DNA from: PNAI01 sp964575715 | GTDB lineage: Bacteria > Pseudomonadota > Alphaproteobacteria > Rhizobiales > Xanthobacteraceae | Reading direction: 5' to 3' | Length of the DNA: 16,215 nt | Assembly (NCBI GenBank): GCA_964575715.1 | Contig: CAZNSG010000080.1 | Location: 1-16,215, forward strand | Position numbers and translations under genes: made by a program | Shown: piece by piece, positions 1 through 7,309 of the stretch | Numbering within the stretch: position 1 is the stretch's first letter | Layout of the letters: the number at the start of each line of letters is the position of its first letter | Notes under the pieces: model-generated | What the model was told of the DNA's origin: nothing | The model's database searches: none | Seen by the model: only the letters and a program-made list of their open reading frames with translations

Positions 1-297
1 GCGGCGGCCATGATCGAGCAGCTCTGGGGGGAGCGCTTGCGCACGCCGGCGCGGCCGTTGCTCGACTCCAAGACCGTGCTACAGGAATGGGCGCAGGCAC
101 GTGGTCTGCCGACGCCGGTCTATCGCGAGGTCGCGCGTACCGGCCCGCATCATAGCCCCGAGTTCCGCGTCAAGGTGGTTTTGCCGAACCATGAACAGGT
201 CGAGGGCCTTGGGGCTTCCAAGCGCGCCGCCGAGCAGGCCGCTGCCGCCGCCATGTTGGCGCACGAAGGCATCCGGCTGGACCACGGCGATGGCTGA
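1..297 (+). CDS. rnc: Ribonuclease III, C-terminal part (dsRNA-binding domain), cut by the window edge
   Basis: The frame is open from base 1 and ends with TGA at 295-297, so only the C-terminal ~98 codons are present. The visible part is a double-stranded RNA-binding domain: it begins around DSKTVLQEWAQARG, continues through the PVYREVARTGPHHSPEF strand region, and ends with the GASKRAAEQAAAAAML helix that contacts the RNA backbone. The catalytic RIII domain lies upstream of the window. RNase III cleaves dsRNA in rRNA precursors and some mRNAs in the cytoplasm. The stop overlaps the era start (ATGGCTGA at 290-297), so the two genes are translationally coupled, as in the rnc-era operon of many proteobacteria. 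The identification rests on the dsRBD plus the era neighbour. The ATG at 10 is only an internal Met, not the start. Confidence 0.93.
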   Translation, partial: AAAMIEQLWGERLRTPARPLLDSKTVLQEWAQARGLPTPVYREVARTGPHHSPEFRVKVVLPNHEQVEGLGASKRAAEQAAAAAMLAHEGIRLDHGDG

Positions 298-1207
298 AAC
301 TGGTCGCGAGTCCGGAACGCGCTGCGGCTTCATCACGTTGATCGGGGCGCCCAATGCGGGCAAGTCCACGCTGGTCAACGCGCTGGTGGGCAGCAAGGTC
401 GCTATTGTCACGCCCAAGGTGCAGACCACGCGCGCGCTGTTGCGCGGGATCGCAATCGTCGACAAAGCGCAACTCGTCATCATCGACACGCCGGGCATTT
501 TCACGCCGCGCCGGCGACTCGACCGCGCCATGGTGACGACGGCGTGGGGCGGGGCGCGCGATGCGGATATGGTCGGCGTGCTGATCGATGCAAAGCAAGG
601 TCTCGACGACGAGGCCGCGGCGATCCTCGATCGGCTTGGCGAAATCGCGCAGCCGAAGGTACTCATCCTCAACAAGATCGATCTGGTGGCGAAGGCTAAT
701 CTGCTTGCGCTTGCGGAAGGCGCCAACGCGCGCGCCAAGTTCGAAGCCACCTTCATGGTGTCGGCGCGCGAGGGAGATGGCGTCGCCGACGTCAAGAACT
801 GGTTTGCCGGCCGCGTGCCGGAAGGGCCCTGGCACTATCCTGCGGACGAGGTGTCGGATGCGCCGCTGCGGCAGCTGGCAGCCGAAATTACGCGCGAGAA
901 GCTTTATCTCAAGCTTCACCAGGAGCTGCCCTACCAGTCGACGGTGGAGACCGAAAGTTGGCAGGAGCGCAAGGACGGCTCGGTACGCATCGAGCAGACG
1001 ATCTATGTGGAGCGCGAGAGCCAGCGAAAAATCGTGCTCGGCAAGGGCGGAAGCTCGATCAAGGCGATCGGGGCGGCGGCGCGCAAGGAGATCGCCAAGC
1101 TGCTCGAACGGACCGTCCATCTATTCTTGTTCGTGAAAGTGCGCGAGGGTTGGGGCGACGACCCGGAGCGCTATCGGGGCATGGGGCTGGAGTTTCCAAA
1201 GGATTGA
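290..1207 (+). CDS. era: GTPase Era, ribosome assembly factor
   Basis: The protein has 305 residues, the usual Era length. G1 is GAPNAGKST (residues 19-27), G3 is DTPG, G4 is NKID and G5 lies in VSAREG. The C-terminal KH domain carries the RNA-binding loop in VLGKGGSSIKAIG. Era binds GTP and the 3' end of 16S rNA through the KH domain and acts in 30S subunit maturation in the cytoplasm. I chose the ATG at 290 because it overlaps the rnc stop and gives the family N-terminus just before G1. A longer in-frame opening from 101 would overlap the whole rnc dsRBD and is rejected. It is co-directional with rnc upstream and recO 67 bp downstream, probably one operon. All motifs are intact. Confidence 0.97.
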   Translation: MAETGRESGTRCGFITLIGAPNAGKSTLVNALVGSKVAIVTPKVQTTRALLRGIAIVDKAQLVIIDTPGIFTPRRRLDRAMVTTAWGGARDADMVGVLIDAKQGLDDEAAAILDRLGEIAQPKVLILNKIDLVAKANLLALAEGANARAKFEATFMVSAREGDGVADVKNWFAGRVPEGPWHYPADEVSDAPLRQLAAEITREKLYLKLHQELPYQSTVETESWQERKDGSVRIEQTIYVERESQRKIVLGKGGSSIKAIGAAARKEIAKLLERTVHLFLFVKVREGWGDDPERYRGMGLEFPKD

Positions 1208-1274
1208 CGTGAGGTCAGACTCGCCCTCATGGTTTAAGACGCGCCGTTCCTCACCACGAGGCCCAAGCTCCCGC

Positions 1275-2024
1275 ATGCAATGGACCGACGAAGGCATCGT
1301 GCTCGGCAGCCGGCGGCATGGCGAGGCCAACGCCATCGCCGAGTTGATGACGCGCGAACACGGCCGTCATCTCGGCTTGGTGCGCGGGGGCGGTGGCTCG
1401 CGCCTGCGGCCGGCATTGCAGCCCGGCAATACGCTGCGCGCGGTCTGGCGGGCGCGGCTCGACGAGCATCTGGGGCACTACACGGTCGAGGTCTTGCGCG
1501 TGCACGCGGCGTCCTCTCCTGCCGCCTCGCATGTGGTGTATGGCGTGACGCATCTGGCGGCGCTCTGCCGGTTGTTGCCCGAACGCGACCCGCACGCGCA
1601 ACTGCACGATGCGCTGGCGGTGGTGCTCGACCAGCTGGAAAACCCGATCACAGCCGCGACATTCCTTGCGCGCTTCGAATTGCAGATCTTGCGAGAACTC
1701 GGGTTCGGTCTCGATCTTGCCGCCTGCGCCGCGACCGGTCAGGCGACCGATCTTGACTATGTGTCGCCGAAATCGGGACGTGCGGTATCGCGTGGCGCAG
1801 GCGAGCCGTGGCGCGACAAATTGTTACGGCTGCCCGCGTTTCTTGCGGACGGCGGCCATGCGGCGATCGAAGATCTTACCGATGGCTTCGCGCTGACCGG
1901 GTTTTTTCTTACGCGCCACGTGCTCGATCCGCGCGGGCTCGGCTTTGCGGAAGCGCGCGAGCGATTTATTGCAGCCGTGCTGGGCCCGCGAACAGTCCGT
2001 ACCGGGACTGGCGGGCCCGGCTGA
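1275..2024 (+). CDS. recO: DNA repair protein RecO
   Basis: The protein has 249 residues. The N-terminus MQWTDEGIVLGSRRHGEANA followed by ELMTREHGRHLGLVRGG is the typical RecO OB-fold start. The middle is alpha-helical, and the segment YVSPKSGRAVSRGAGEPW is characteristic of alphaproteobacterial RecO. RecO binds ssDNA and SSB and, with RecR, loads RecA at gaps (RecFOR pathway). A GTG at 1209 would add 22 residues of Ser/Arg-rich sequence that family members lack, so I prefer the ATG at 1275, although no clear Shine-Dalgarno precedes either. A four-Cys zinc site is not visible; one Cys pair remains around LAACAATG. The gene follows era on the same strand and converges on the small minus-strand gene at 2055. 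Confidence 0.93.
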   Translation: MQWTDEGIVLGSRRHGEANAIAELMTREHGRHLGLVRGGGGSRLRPALQPGNTLRAVWRARLDEHLGHYTVEVLRVHAASSPAASHVVYGVTHLAALCRLLPERDPHAQLHDALAVVLDQLENPITAATFLARFELQILRELGFGLDLAACAATGQATDLDYVSPKSGRAVSRGAGEPWRDKLLRLPAFLADGGHAAIEDLTDGFALTGFFLTRHVLDPRGLGFAEARERFIAAVLGPRTVRTGTGGPG

Positions 2025-2025
2025 T

Positions 2026-2052
2026 CGCTACGGTTTGTATGCGAACTTAGCG
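2026..2052. terminator. Possible bidirectional terminator hairpin between recO and the small secreted protein gene
   Basis: CGCTA (2026-2030) pairs with TAGCG (2048-2052). A short inner GTT/AAC pairing is also possible. It fills the 30-bp gap between two convergent genes. There is no U-tract, so this is a weak call. Confidence 0.3.
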
Positions 2053-2054
2053 CG

Positions 2055-2309
2055 TTACCAGTGGCGGTAGCGGTGGTGGCGGTGGTGGTGGCGCCAATGA
2101 TGGCGGGGGCTCTCCCACCAGCAATGCCGCCGGCCATCCCAACTATACCGGCACACCCACCGCACATTCTCGGTGAGATTTGTGTTGTCGGTCGCCTCGC
2201 GCAGGCCGCTCAGCGTCGTCGGCATCATCGCGTTCGATTGACCTGCGCCCAGTCCGATGGCCGAAACGACGGCGAGGGCCGCGGCGGTCGTGAGAAGAAT
2301 TCTACGCAT
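2055..2309 (-). CDS. Small secreted protein with His/Trp/Arg-rich tail, function unknown
   Basis: The protein has 84 residues. The start at 2309 is fixed by a near-perfect Shine-Dalgarno, AGGAGG, seven bases upstream; the longer opening from 2378 would bury that site. Residues 1-26 form a signal peptide (MRR, then an Ala/Leu-rich core, ending GQSNA). The mature part begins MMPTTLSGLREATDNTNLTE, followed by two cysteines in CRYSWDGRRHC, then WWESPRHHW and a run of His, Arg and Tyr to the end. Small exported proteins with this 'LSGLREATD... GRRHCWW... His tail' plan recur in Bradyrhizobium-like genomes as hypothetical proteins, from memory. The tail could bind metal ions, but that is inference. 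A GC hairpin, GCAGCCGAGGCTGC (2334-2347), sits in the likely 5' leader. The gene is divergent from parC and convergent with recO. Confidence 0.8.
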   Translation of the reverse strand: MRRILLTTAAALAVVSAIGLGAGQSNAMMPTTLSGLREATDNTNLTENVRWVCRYSWDGRRHCWWESPRHHWRHHHRHHRYRHW

Positions 2310-2489
2310 GCTTTCCTCCTGATGTTGTTCCATGCAGCCGAGGCTGCGCGGAAGTGACTTGGTTTTCGAACTTTTCAAACGCAGAAGTAATGAAGAGATT
2401 GCAGCATATTAGCTGAAACTGTCTGAATTTGCCGTGGCGGAGATGTTCATCTCTTGTTCATGAGCCGATTGCGGGGTAACCGGTTCTCC

Positions 2490-4769
2490 ATGGGCAAGCG
2501 GCTGATTCCACCCGATCCCTCCCATGTGCAGGAGATTGCGCTGCGCGAGGCGCTGGAAGAGCGCTATCTCGCCTATGCGCTCTCCACCATCATGCACCGG
2601 GCGCTGCCGGACGCCCGCGATGGGCTTAAACCCGTCCATCGCCGGTTGTTGTATGCCATGCAGCAATTGCGTCTCGATCCGGGCGCGACGTTCAAGAAAT
2701 GCGCGCGCGTGGTCGGCGATGTCATTGGCAAATTCCACCCGCATGGCGATCAGTCGGTCTATGACGCGCTGGTACGGCTGGCGCAGGATTTCGCCCAGCG
2801 CTACCCGTTGGTGGACGGGCAGGGCAATTTCGGCAATATCGACGGCGATAACCCGGCGGCCATGCGCTACACCGAGGCGCGGCTCACTGAAGTCGCGCGC
2901 CTGCTGATCGAGGGCATCGACGAGGACGCGGTCGATTTTCGCCCGACCTACGATGGCAGCGAATCCGAACCGGTGGTGCTGCCGGGCGCGTTTCCCAATT
3001 TGCTTGCGAACGGATCGCAGGGCATTGCGGTGGGAATGGCGACATCGATTCCGCCGCACAATGCCGCCGAGCTGTGCGATGCCGCGCTGTTCCTGATCGA
3101 TAATCCGAACGCGCGAAGCAAGACGCTGCTCAAATATGTGCCGGGGCCGGATTTCCCGACGGGCGGGCTGATCGTCGATCCGCGCGAGGCAATTGCCGAG
3201 GCTTACGCCACCGGCCGCGGCTCATTCCGCGTGCGCGCGCGCTGGGCCAAGGAGGAGACCGGGCGCGGCACCTACCAGATCATCGTTACCGAAATCCCAT
3301 GGCTGGTGCAGAAGACGCGGCTGATCGAGAAGATGGCGGAGCTGCTCAATGACAAGAAGCTGTCGCTGGTCGACGGGTTCCGCGACGAGTCAACGGAAGA
3401 CGTGCGCATTGTCATCGAGCCGAAATCGCGCACGGTCGACGCCGAGCTCTTGATGGAGTCGCTGTTCAAGCTCACCGAGCTCGAAAGCCGTATCCCGCTC
3501 AACATGAACATACTGTCCAAGGGCAAGATCCCCAAGGTGATGGAGCTTGCCGAGGTGCTGCGCGAATGGCTTGACCATCGCCGCGACGTGCTGTTGCGCC
3601 GCTGCAAGCACCGGCTCAAGCAGATTGAGCACCGGCTTGAAGTGCTCGGCGGCTATCTGGTCGCGTATCTGAACCTCGACAAGGTGATCAAGATCATCCG
3701 CAACGAGGACGAGCCCAAACCGGTCCTGATAAAGGCGTTCAAGCTCTCCGAGATACAGGCCGATGCCATCCTCAACATGCGGCTGCGCAATTTGCGCAAA
3801 CTTGAAGAAATGCAGATCAAAGGCGAGAACAAGGATTTGGGTGAGGAGAAAGCGGGATTGGAGAAACTCGTGCGCTCCGAGAAGGAGCAATGGAAAACGA
3901 TCGCCGACCAGATCAAGAAGGTGCGCGATACCTTCGGCCCCAAGACGCCGCTCGGCAAGCGCCGCACCGGATTCGCAGAAGCGCCCGAGCATGACGAAGC
4001 GGCGATCGAAGAGGCGATGGTGGTGCGCGAGCCGATTACTATCGTTGTTTCGGAGAAGGGCTGGATTCGCGCGTTGCGCGGCACGGTGAGCGACCTTTCC
4101 GGCGTGGCATTCAAGGGCGACGACGCGCTGAAATTTTCGTTCCCGGCGGAGACGACATCGAAAATCTTGGTGTTTGCCACCAACGGGCGTTTCTACACAC
4201 TCGATGCGTCGAAGCTTCCCGGCGGGCGCGGCCATGGCGAGCCCATCCGGCTCTACACCGACATTGAGCAGGACGGCGAGCTTGTCAGCGTGTTCCGCTA
4301 CCAGGGCGGCCGCAAGCTGCTGGTTGCGAGCGCGAGCGGCCGCGGTTTCGTGGTGGCCGAAGACGAGTGCCTCGGCAATACCCGCAAGGGTAAGCAAGTG
4401 CTCAACGCCAAGCCGCCGGATGCGGCATGCGCGGTCGCGCCGGTGGAAGGCGAACTGGTCGCGGCCATTGGCGAAAACCGCAAGATGGTGATCTTTGCGC
4501 TCGACCAGGTGCCGGAAATGACGCGCGGGCGCGGCGTGCGGCTGCAGCGCCACAAGGATGGCGGGCTCTCGGATGTGCGCACGTTTAGGGAGGCCGAGGG
4601 TTTGACCTGGATCGACTCGGCCGGCCGTACGTTCAATCTCTCGATCAAGGAACTCGCGGCCTGGCGCGGCAATCGCGGCGACGCCGGCCGCATCAAGCCC
4701 GAGCGGTTCCTGACGAACCTGAAGTTTGGAAGCATGGTGGCAAATGGCAAAGGCGAGGAAGCAAAGTGA
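2490..4769 (+). CDS. parC: DNA topoisomerase IV subunit A
   Basis: The protein has 759 residues. The breakage-reunion domain holds LSTIMHRALPDARDGLKPVH, KFHPHGD (residues 81-87) and the catalytic tyrosine Y127 in AAMRYTEARL. A coiled coil follows around residues 360-500. The C-terminal part (about residues 510-750) is a degenerate beta-propeller with repeats such as SDLSGVAFKGDD and TRKGKQVLNAK. It lacks the GyrA box QRRGGKG, which favours ParC over GyrA. With ParE it decatenates replicated chromosomes. The ATG at 2490 gives the family N-terminus MGKRLIPPD. In-frame starts at 2460 (ATG) and 2454 (TTG) are possible, and none has a strong Shine-Dalgarno. The residue equivalent to the quinolone-determining Ser is Gln88. 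The gene stands alone downstream of a divergent small gene. Confidence 0.95.
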   Translation: MGKRLIPPDPSHVQEIALREALEERYLAYALSTIMHRALPDARDGLKPVHRRLLYAMQQLRLDPGATFKKCARVVGDVIGKFHPHGDQSVYDALVRLAQDFAQRYPLVDGQGNFGNIDGDNPAAMRYTEARLTEVARLLIEGIDEDAVDFRPTYDGSESEPVVLPGAFPNLLANGSQGIAVGMATSIPPHNAAELCDAALFLIDNPNARSKTLLKYVPGPDFPTGGLIVDPREAIAEAYATGRGSFRVRARWAKEETGRGTYQIIVTEIPWLVQKTRLIEKMAELLNDKKLSLVDGFRDESTEDVRIVIEPKSRTVDAELLMESLFKLTELESRIPLNMNILSKGKIPKVMELAEVLREWLDHRRDVLLRRCKHRLKQIEHRLEVLGGYLVAYLNLDKVIKIIRNEDEPKPVLIKAFKLSEIQADAILNMRLRNLRKLEEMQIKGENKDLGEEKAGLEKLVRSEKEQWKTIADQIKKVRDTFGPKTPLGKRRTGFAEAPEHDEAAIEEAMVVREPITIVVSEKGWIRALRGTVSDLSGVAFKGDDALKFSFPAETTSKILVFATNGRFYTLDASKLPGGRGHGEPIRLYTDIEQDGELVSVFRYQGGRKLLVASASGRGFVVAEDECLGNTRKGKQVLNAKPPDAACAVAPVEGELVAAIGENRKMVIFALDQVPEMTRGRGVRLQRHKDGGLSDVRTFREAEGLTWIDSAGRTFNLSIKELAAWRGNRGDAGRIKPERFLTNLKFGSMVANGKGEEAK

Positions 4770-4772
4770 GCA

Positions 4773-4811
4773 TTGGCGAAACTGGCGCCAAGGCATTTTG
4801 CCAGTTAATTT
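4773..4811 (+). terminator. Candidate parC terminator with two alternative hairpins
   Basis: Just after the parC stop, AACTGGC (4780-4786) pairs with GCCAGTT (4800-4806) in a 7-bp stem followed by AATTT. An alternative stem, TTGGCG (4773-4778) with CGCCAA (4786-4791), shares bases with the first, so only one can form at a time. A small GGCA/TGCC hairpin (4792-4802) is also possible. Confidence 0.45.
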
Positions 4812-4832
4812 GCAATTGCAAACCATTCGCAA
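4809..4832 (+). promoter_or_regulatory. Candidate Mur (Fur-family, manganese-responsive) operator upstream of mntH
   Basis: TTTGCAATTGCAAA (4809-4822) is a perfect 14-bp palindrome. It overlaps TTGCAAACCATTCGCAA (4816-4832), a near-perfect dyad with half-sites TTGCAAA and TTGCGAA. From memory, Mur/Fur boxes of alphaproteobacteria look like TTGCAAATCATTTGCAA. The site lies 57 bp before the mntH ATG. A weak promoter can be drawn with -35 TTGCAA (4816-4821) and -10 TTAGTT (4838-4843), spacer 16, so bound Mur would cover the -35. The operator is a good pattern match; the promoter assignment is tentative. Confidence 0.6.
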
Positions 4833-4888
4833 CTCGGTTAGTTTGGCGCAGCCGAGATTGATCGGGGGTGTGTTCGTAGGGAGTCTTG

Positions 4889-6244
4889 ATGCAAGTGCAG
4901 ACGCCACAGGATCAGGCCAGGGCCGCGGAGCCGGGCTGGCGACGGCAACGTGAGCGGCACTCGCTGGCGGAAGTATTTGGCTCCATCGCCACCCGCCCGA
5001 CCGGCTCGCTGTGGAAGAAGCTCATCGCCTTTCTCGGCCCGGGCTACCTTGTCGCCGTCGGCTACATGGACCCGGGCAACTGGGCGACCTCGCTCGCCGG
5101 TGGGTCCAAGTTCGGCTACGCGCTGCTCTTTGTAGCATTGCTCTCCAATCTGATGGCGATTCTGCTGCAGGCGCTTTGCGCGCGGCTTGGGGTCGCGTCC
5201 GGGCGCGACCTCGCGCAGGCCTGCCGCGATGCCTTCCCGCGCGCGGTGTCATGGCCGCTATGGGTGCTTGCCGAAATCGCGATCTGCTCGACCGATCTCG
5301 CCGAAGTTATCGGCACCGCGATCGGACTCAATTTGCTGTTCGGCGTGCCGCTCGAGATCGGCGTCATCATTACCGCGCTCGATGTGTTCCTGATTCTGTG
5401 GCTGCAAAACCTTGGATTCCGCTGGATCGAGGCGTTCATCGTCACGCTGCTGGGAGTTATCGCGGTCTGCTTCGCCATCCAGATTGCGCTTGCCGATCCG
5501 CAATGGGGCGCGGTGATCCGCGGCTTTGCGCCGACCACCAACATCCTCACCAATCCCGATATGTTGTACCTCGCGATTGGCATCATCGGCGCCACCGTGA
5601 TGCCTCATAATCGCTATCTGCATTCCGGCGTGGTGCAGACCCGCCGCTTTGGCGACAGCGTTCCGGAGAAGCGCGAGGCGATCAAGCTCGCCACTATCGA
5701 TTCAACGATCGCATTGATGTTTGCTCTTCTGATCAACGCCTCGATCCTGATTCTGGCGGCCGCGACCTTCAACAAGACCGGACAGACCGAGGTTTCCGAA
5801 CTCGGCGAAGTCCACAAGCTGATTGCGCCGCTGCTCGGCTCCGGCATGGCTCCGACCCTGTTTGCGATCGCGCTGTTATGCTGCGGGTTGAACTCGACAG
5901 TGACGGCGACCCTGGCGGGTCAGATCGTGATGGAGGGTTTTATCGACATCCGGCTGCCGCCTTGGGCGCGGCGGCTGTTGACACGCGCCATCGCCATCGT
6001 GCCCGCCGCCGGCGTGACCATCTGGTACGGCGAGGCGGGAACGGCGAAGCTCCTAATCTTGAGCCAAGTGGTGCTGGGTCTTGCGCTTCCGTTCTCGATT
6101 GTGCCACTGGTGATGTTCACCGCCGACCGTCGCAAGTTGGGCGAACTTGTCGCGCCGCGCTGGGTAACCGCGCTCGCGGCGCTAACCGCCGCGGTCCTCA
6201 TCGTGCTCAATTTTAAGTTGCTTGCCGACCTCGCATTTGGCTAA
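4889..6244 (+). CDS. mntH: Nramp-family divalent metal (manganese) transporter MntH
   Basis: The protein has 451 residues and about 11 membrane segments. The metal site shows the Nramp motif DPGN (residues 61-64, TM1) and MPHN (238-241, TM6); Met238 is the soft ligand that selects Mn2+/Fe2+ over Ca2+/Mg2+ in characterised Nramps. The family imports Mn2+ with protons across the inner membrane. The start is the ATG at 4889, with AGGGAG (4878-4883) five bases upstream; the adjacent in-frame TTG at 4886 is less likely. A cytoplasmic N-terminal tail of about 45 residues precedes TM1. An Arg (242) follows MPHN where the family usually has a hydrophobic residue. A Mur-like operator lies upstream, so derepression under manganese limitation is expected. 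The gene converges on the receiver gene at 6318. Confidence 0.93.
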   Translation: MQVQTPQDQARAAEPGWRRQRERHSLAEVFGSIATRPTGSLWKKLIAFLGPGYLVAVGYMDPGNWATSLAGGSKFGYALLFVALLSNLMAILLQALCARLGVASGRDLAQACRDAFPRAVSWPLWVLAEIAICSTDLAEVIGTAIGLNLLFGVPLEIGVIITALDVFLILWLQNLGFRWIEAFIVTLLGVIAVCFAIQIALADPQWGAVIRGFAPTTNILTNPDMLYLAIGIIGATVMPHNRYLHSGVVQTRRFGDSVPEKREAIKLATIDSTIALMFALLINASILILAAATFNKTGQTEVSELGEVHKLIAPLLGSGMAPTLFAIALLCCGLNSTVTATLAGQIVMEGFIDIRLPPWARRLLTRAIAIVPAAGVTIWYGEAGTAKLLILSQVVLGLALPFSIVPLVMFTADRRKLGELVAPRWVTALAALTAAVLIVLNFKLLADLAFG

Positions 6245-6245
6245 G

Positions 6246-6265
6246 GCGGTTAGGTTTCCAACCGC
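6246..6265 (+). terminator. Hairpin after mntH
   Basis: GCGGTT (6246-6251) pairs with AACCGC (6260-6265) across an 8-nt loop, starting two bases after the mntH stop. No U-tract follows, so termination is uncertain. Confidence 0.4.
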
Positions 6266-6283
6266 ATCCAGCCGTCCGACTTT

Positions 6284-6312
6284 AGAAGTTGCTCTGCGGA
6301 GCACCTCCTTCT
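6284..6312 (-). terminator. Compound hairpin after the receiver gene
   Basis: TGCTC (6290-6294) pairs with GAGCA (6299-6303) around a TGCG tetraloop. An outer AGAAG/CTTCT pairing (6284-6288 with 6308-6312) extends the stem. It lies just downstream of the minus-strand stop at 6318, without a U-tract. Confidence 0.4.
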
Positions 6313-6317
6313 GGACA

Positions 6318-6977
6318 CTATTGCGGAGCATGCGCAGACGCGCCGGGCGTCTCCGTGCGACCGGAATTCTTGCCGTGCGCCTTGGTGTCCTCGTCGTTCG
6401 ACCAAAGCATGTCGACCATCGACTGCAGGGCGGAGGTCTGACCCGATCCCTCGTCGCCGCCGCCGGTGCCGTGCAGGAGGCTCGCAAGCATGGAAGGGTT
6501 TGCAATCAGGGCGCGCGCTTCCATGGTATCGAGAATTTCCGCAAGGACATAACGACCGTCTTTGAGCACGAGCTTGTCCTGATCGGCGATCACCCGAGTC
6601 ATGCGCTGCTTGAGCGCGAGCGGCGAGTACGGCTTGGCGAGAACCGTATTCGCGCCGTTGAATATCGCGGCTTCGACAAACGACCTGGTGGGGCGATCGG
6701 TGGTTACGATGATCGGAACGAAGCACAGCGGCACGCGCGCGGCGTCGCGCATGCCGCGGATGAGCCGCATGCAGGAAATGTTCAGCGGCAGCTTTGAATC
6801 GACAACGATGATGTCGCTCGGTTGCGCCAGCAAATCTCTCAGCGCCTCAATCGGCTGGTCGTAGACGTGCGTGCGGCGAACGCCGATGGTGACGAGCATC
6901 GAGCGGGTCAACGACAGATAGAACTTGGAGCCGTCGACGACGGTGATTTCCAATGCATCGGTGTTGGGAAACATCAT
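6318..6977 (-). CDS. Orphan response regulator: receiver domain with a C-terminal tail, no DNA-binding domain
   Basis: The protein has 219 residues. Residues 9-125 form a CheY-like receiver: VVDGSKF (D15) at the acidic pocket, IIVVDSKLP with the likely phosphorylated Asp60, VTTDRP with the switch Thr (92/93), and LAKPYSP with Lys115. The remaining ~90 residues contain a helix around YVLAEILDTMEARAL and a Gly/Ser-rich, polar tail. No HTH, GGDEF, EAL or HisKA domain is visible. The second acidic-pocket residue (CheY Asp13 position) is Gly16. Single-domain receivers of this kind usually work by protein-protein contact. No kinase gene is adjacent, so the partner is unknown. The start at 6977 begins MMFPNTDALEIT, with AGG about 11 bases upstream; the next Met is equally possible. 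The gene is convergent with mntH, with a long AT-rich upstream gap. Confidence 0.8.
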   Translation of the reverse strand: MMFPNTDALEITVVDGSKFYLSLTRSMLVTIGVRRTHVYDQPIEALRDLLAQPSDIIVVDSKLPLNISCMRLIRGMRDAARVPLCFVPIIVTTDRPTRSFVEAAIFNGANTVLAKPYSPLALKQRMTRVIADQDKLVLKDGRYVLAEILDTMEARALIANPSMLASLLHGTGGGDEGSGQTSALQSMVDMLWSNDEDTKAHGKNSGRTETPGASAHAPQ

Positions 6978-7141
6978 TGTCGCATGACCTGCCGTACTCG
7001 CACTGGGCTAGCGGGGAAGCGTTGCAGAGCGCGACGCAAAGCGGACAAGGCGTTCGCCATGCGCAAATGTCCTCGCAAGTGAATGAAATTTCGGCGCAAA
7101 AGATAAAAACTACTTTAAGGTGTAATTATAATTTATACAAC

Positions 7142-7309
7142 TTACGTTATATTCAATCGTCTTGCCGTTGCGGGCGATCGGGTCGCAGCGCGGTCGTATT
7201 GCTCAAGCGCGCGTGCGCGGGCCGCAACGATGTTGGCGACGAAGCAAATAGTTCCAATGGCGAACGCGAACGTGATCTGGAAGAGCGGAAAACCAGTTTT
7301 CGGAATAGA
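7142..7309 (-). pseudogene. Possible remnant of a small membrane protein
   Basis: The minus-strand frame from 7309 to the TAA at 7142-7144 encodes 55 residues. They include a hydrophobic helix (FPLFQITFAFAIGTICFVAN) followed by AARARALEQYDRAA, a typical membrane-to-cytosol boundary. There is no ATG, GTG or TTG before the helix, and TGA codons close the frame at 7310-7312 and 7316-7318. The 5' end lies inside the palindromic repeat at 7270-7317. It may be the tail of a gene whose start was replaced by that repeat. Chance openness in GC-rich DNA is the alternative. Confidence 0.3.

Noticed and set aside
101..289. Extended N-terminus for Era
   Set aside because: It would overlap most of the rnc dsRNA-binding domain, and Era proteins begin shortly before the G1 motif.
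3390..4907. 505-codon minus-strand reading frame opposite parC
   Set aside because: It lies antisense to an unmistakable parC. Its His/Leu/Arg-rich composition is what the opposite strand of a GC-rich gene gives.
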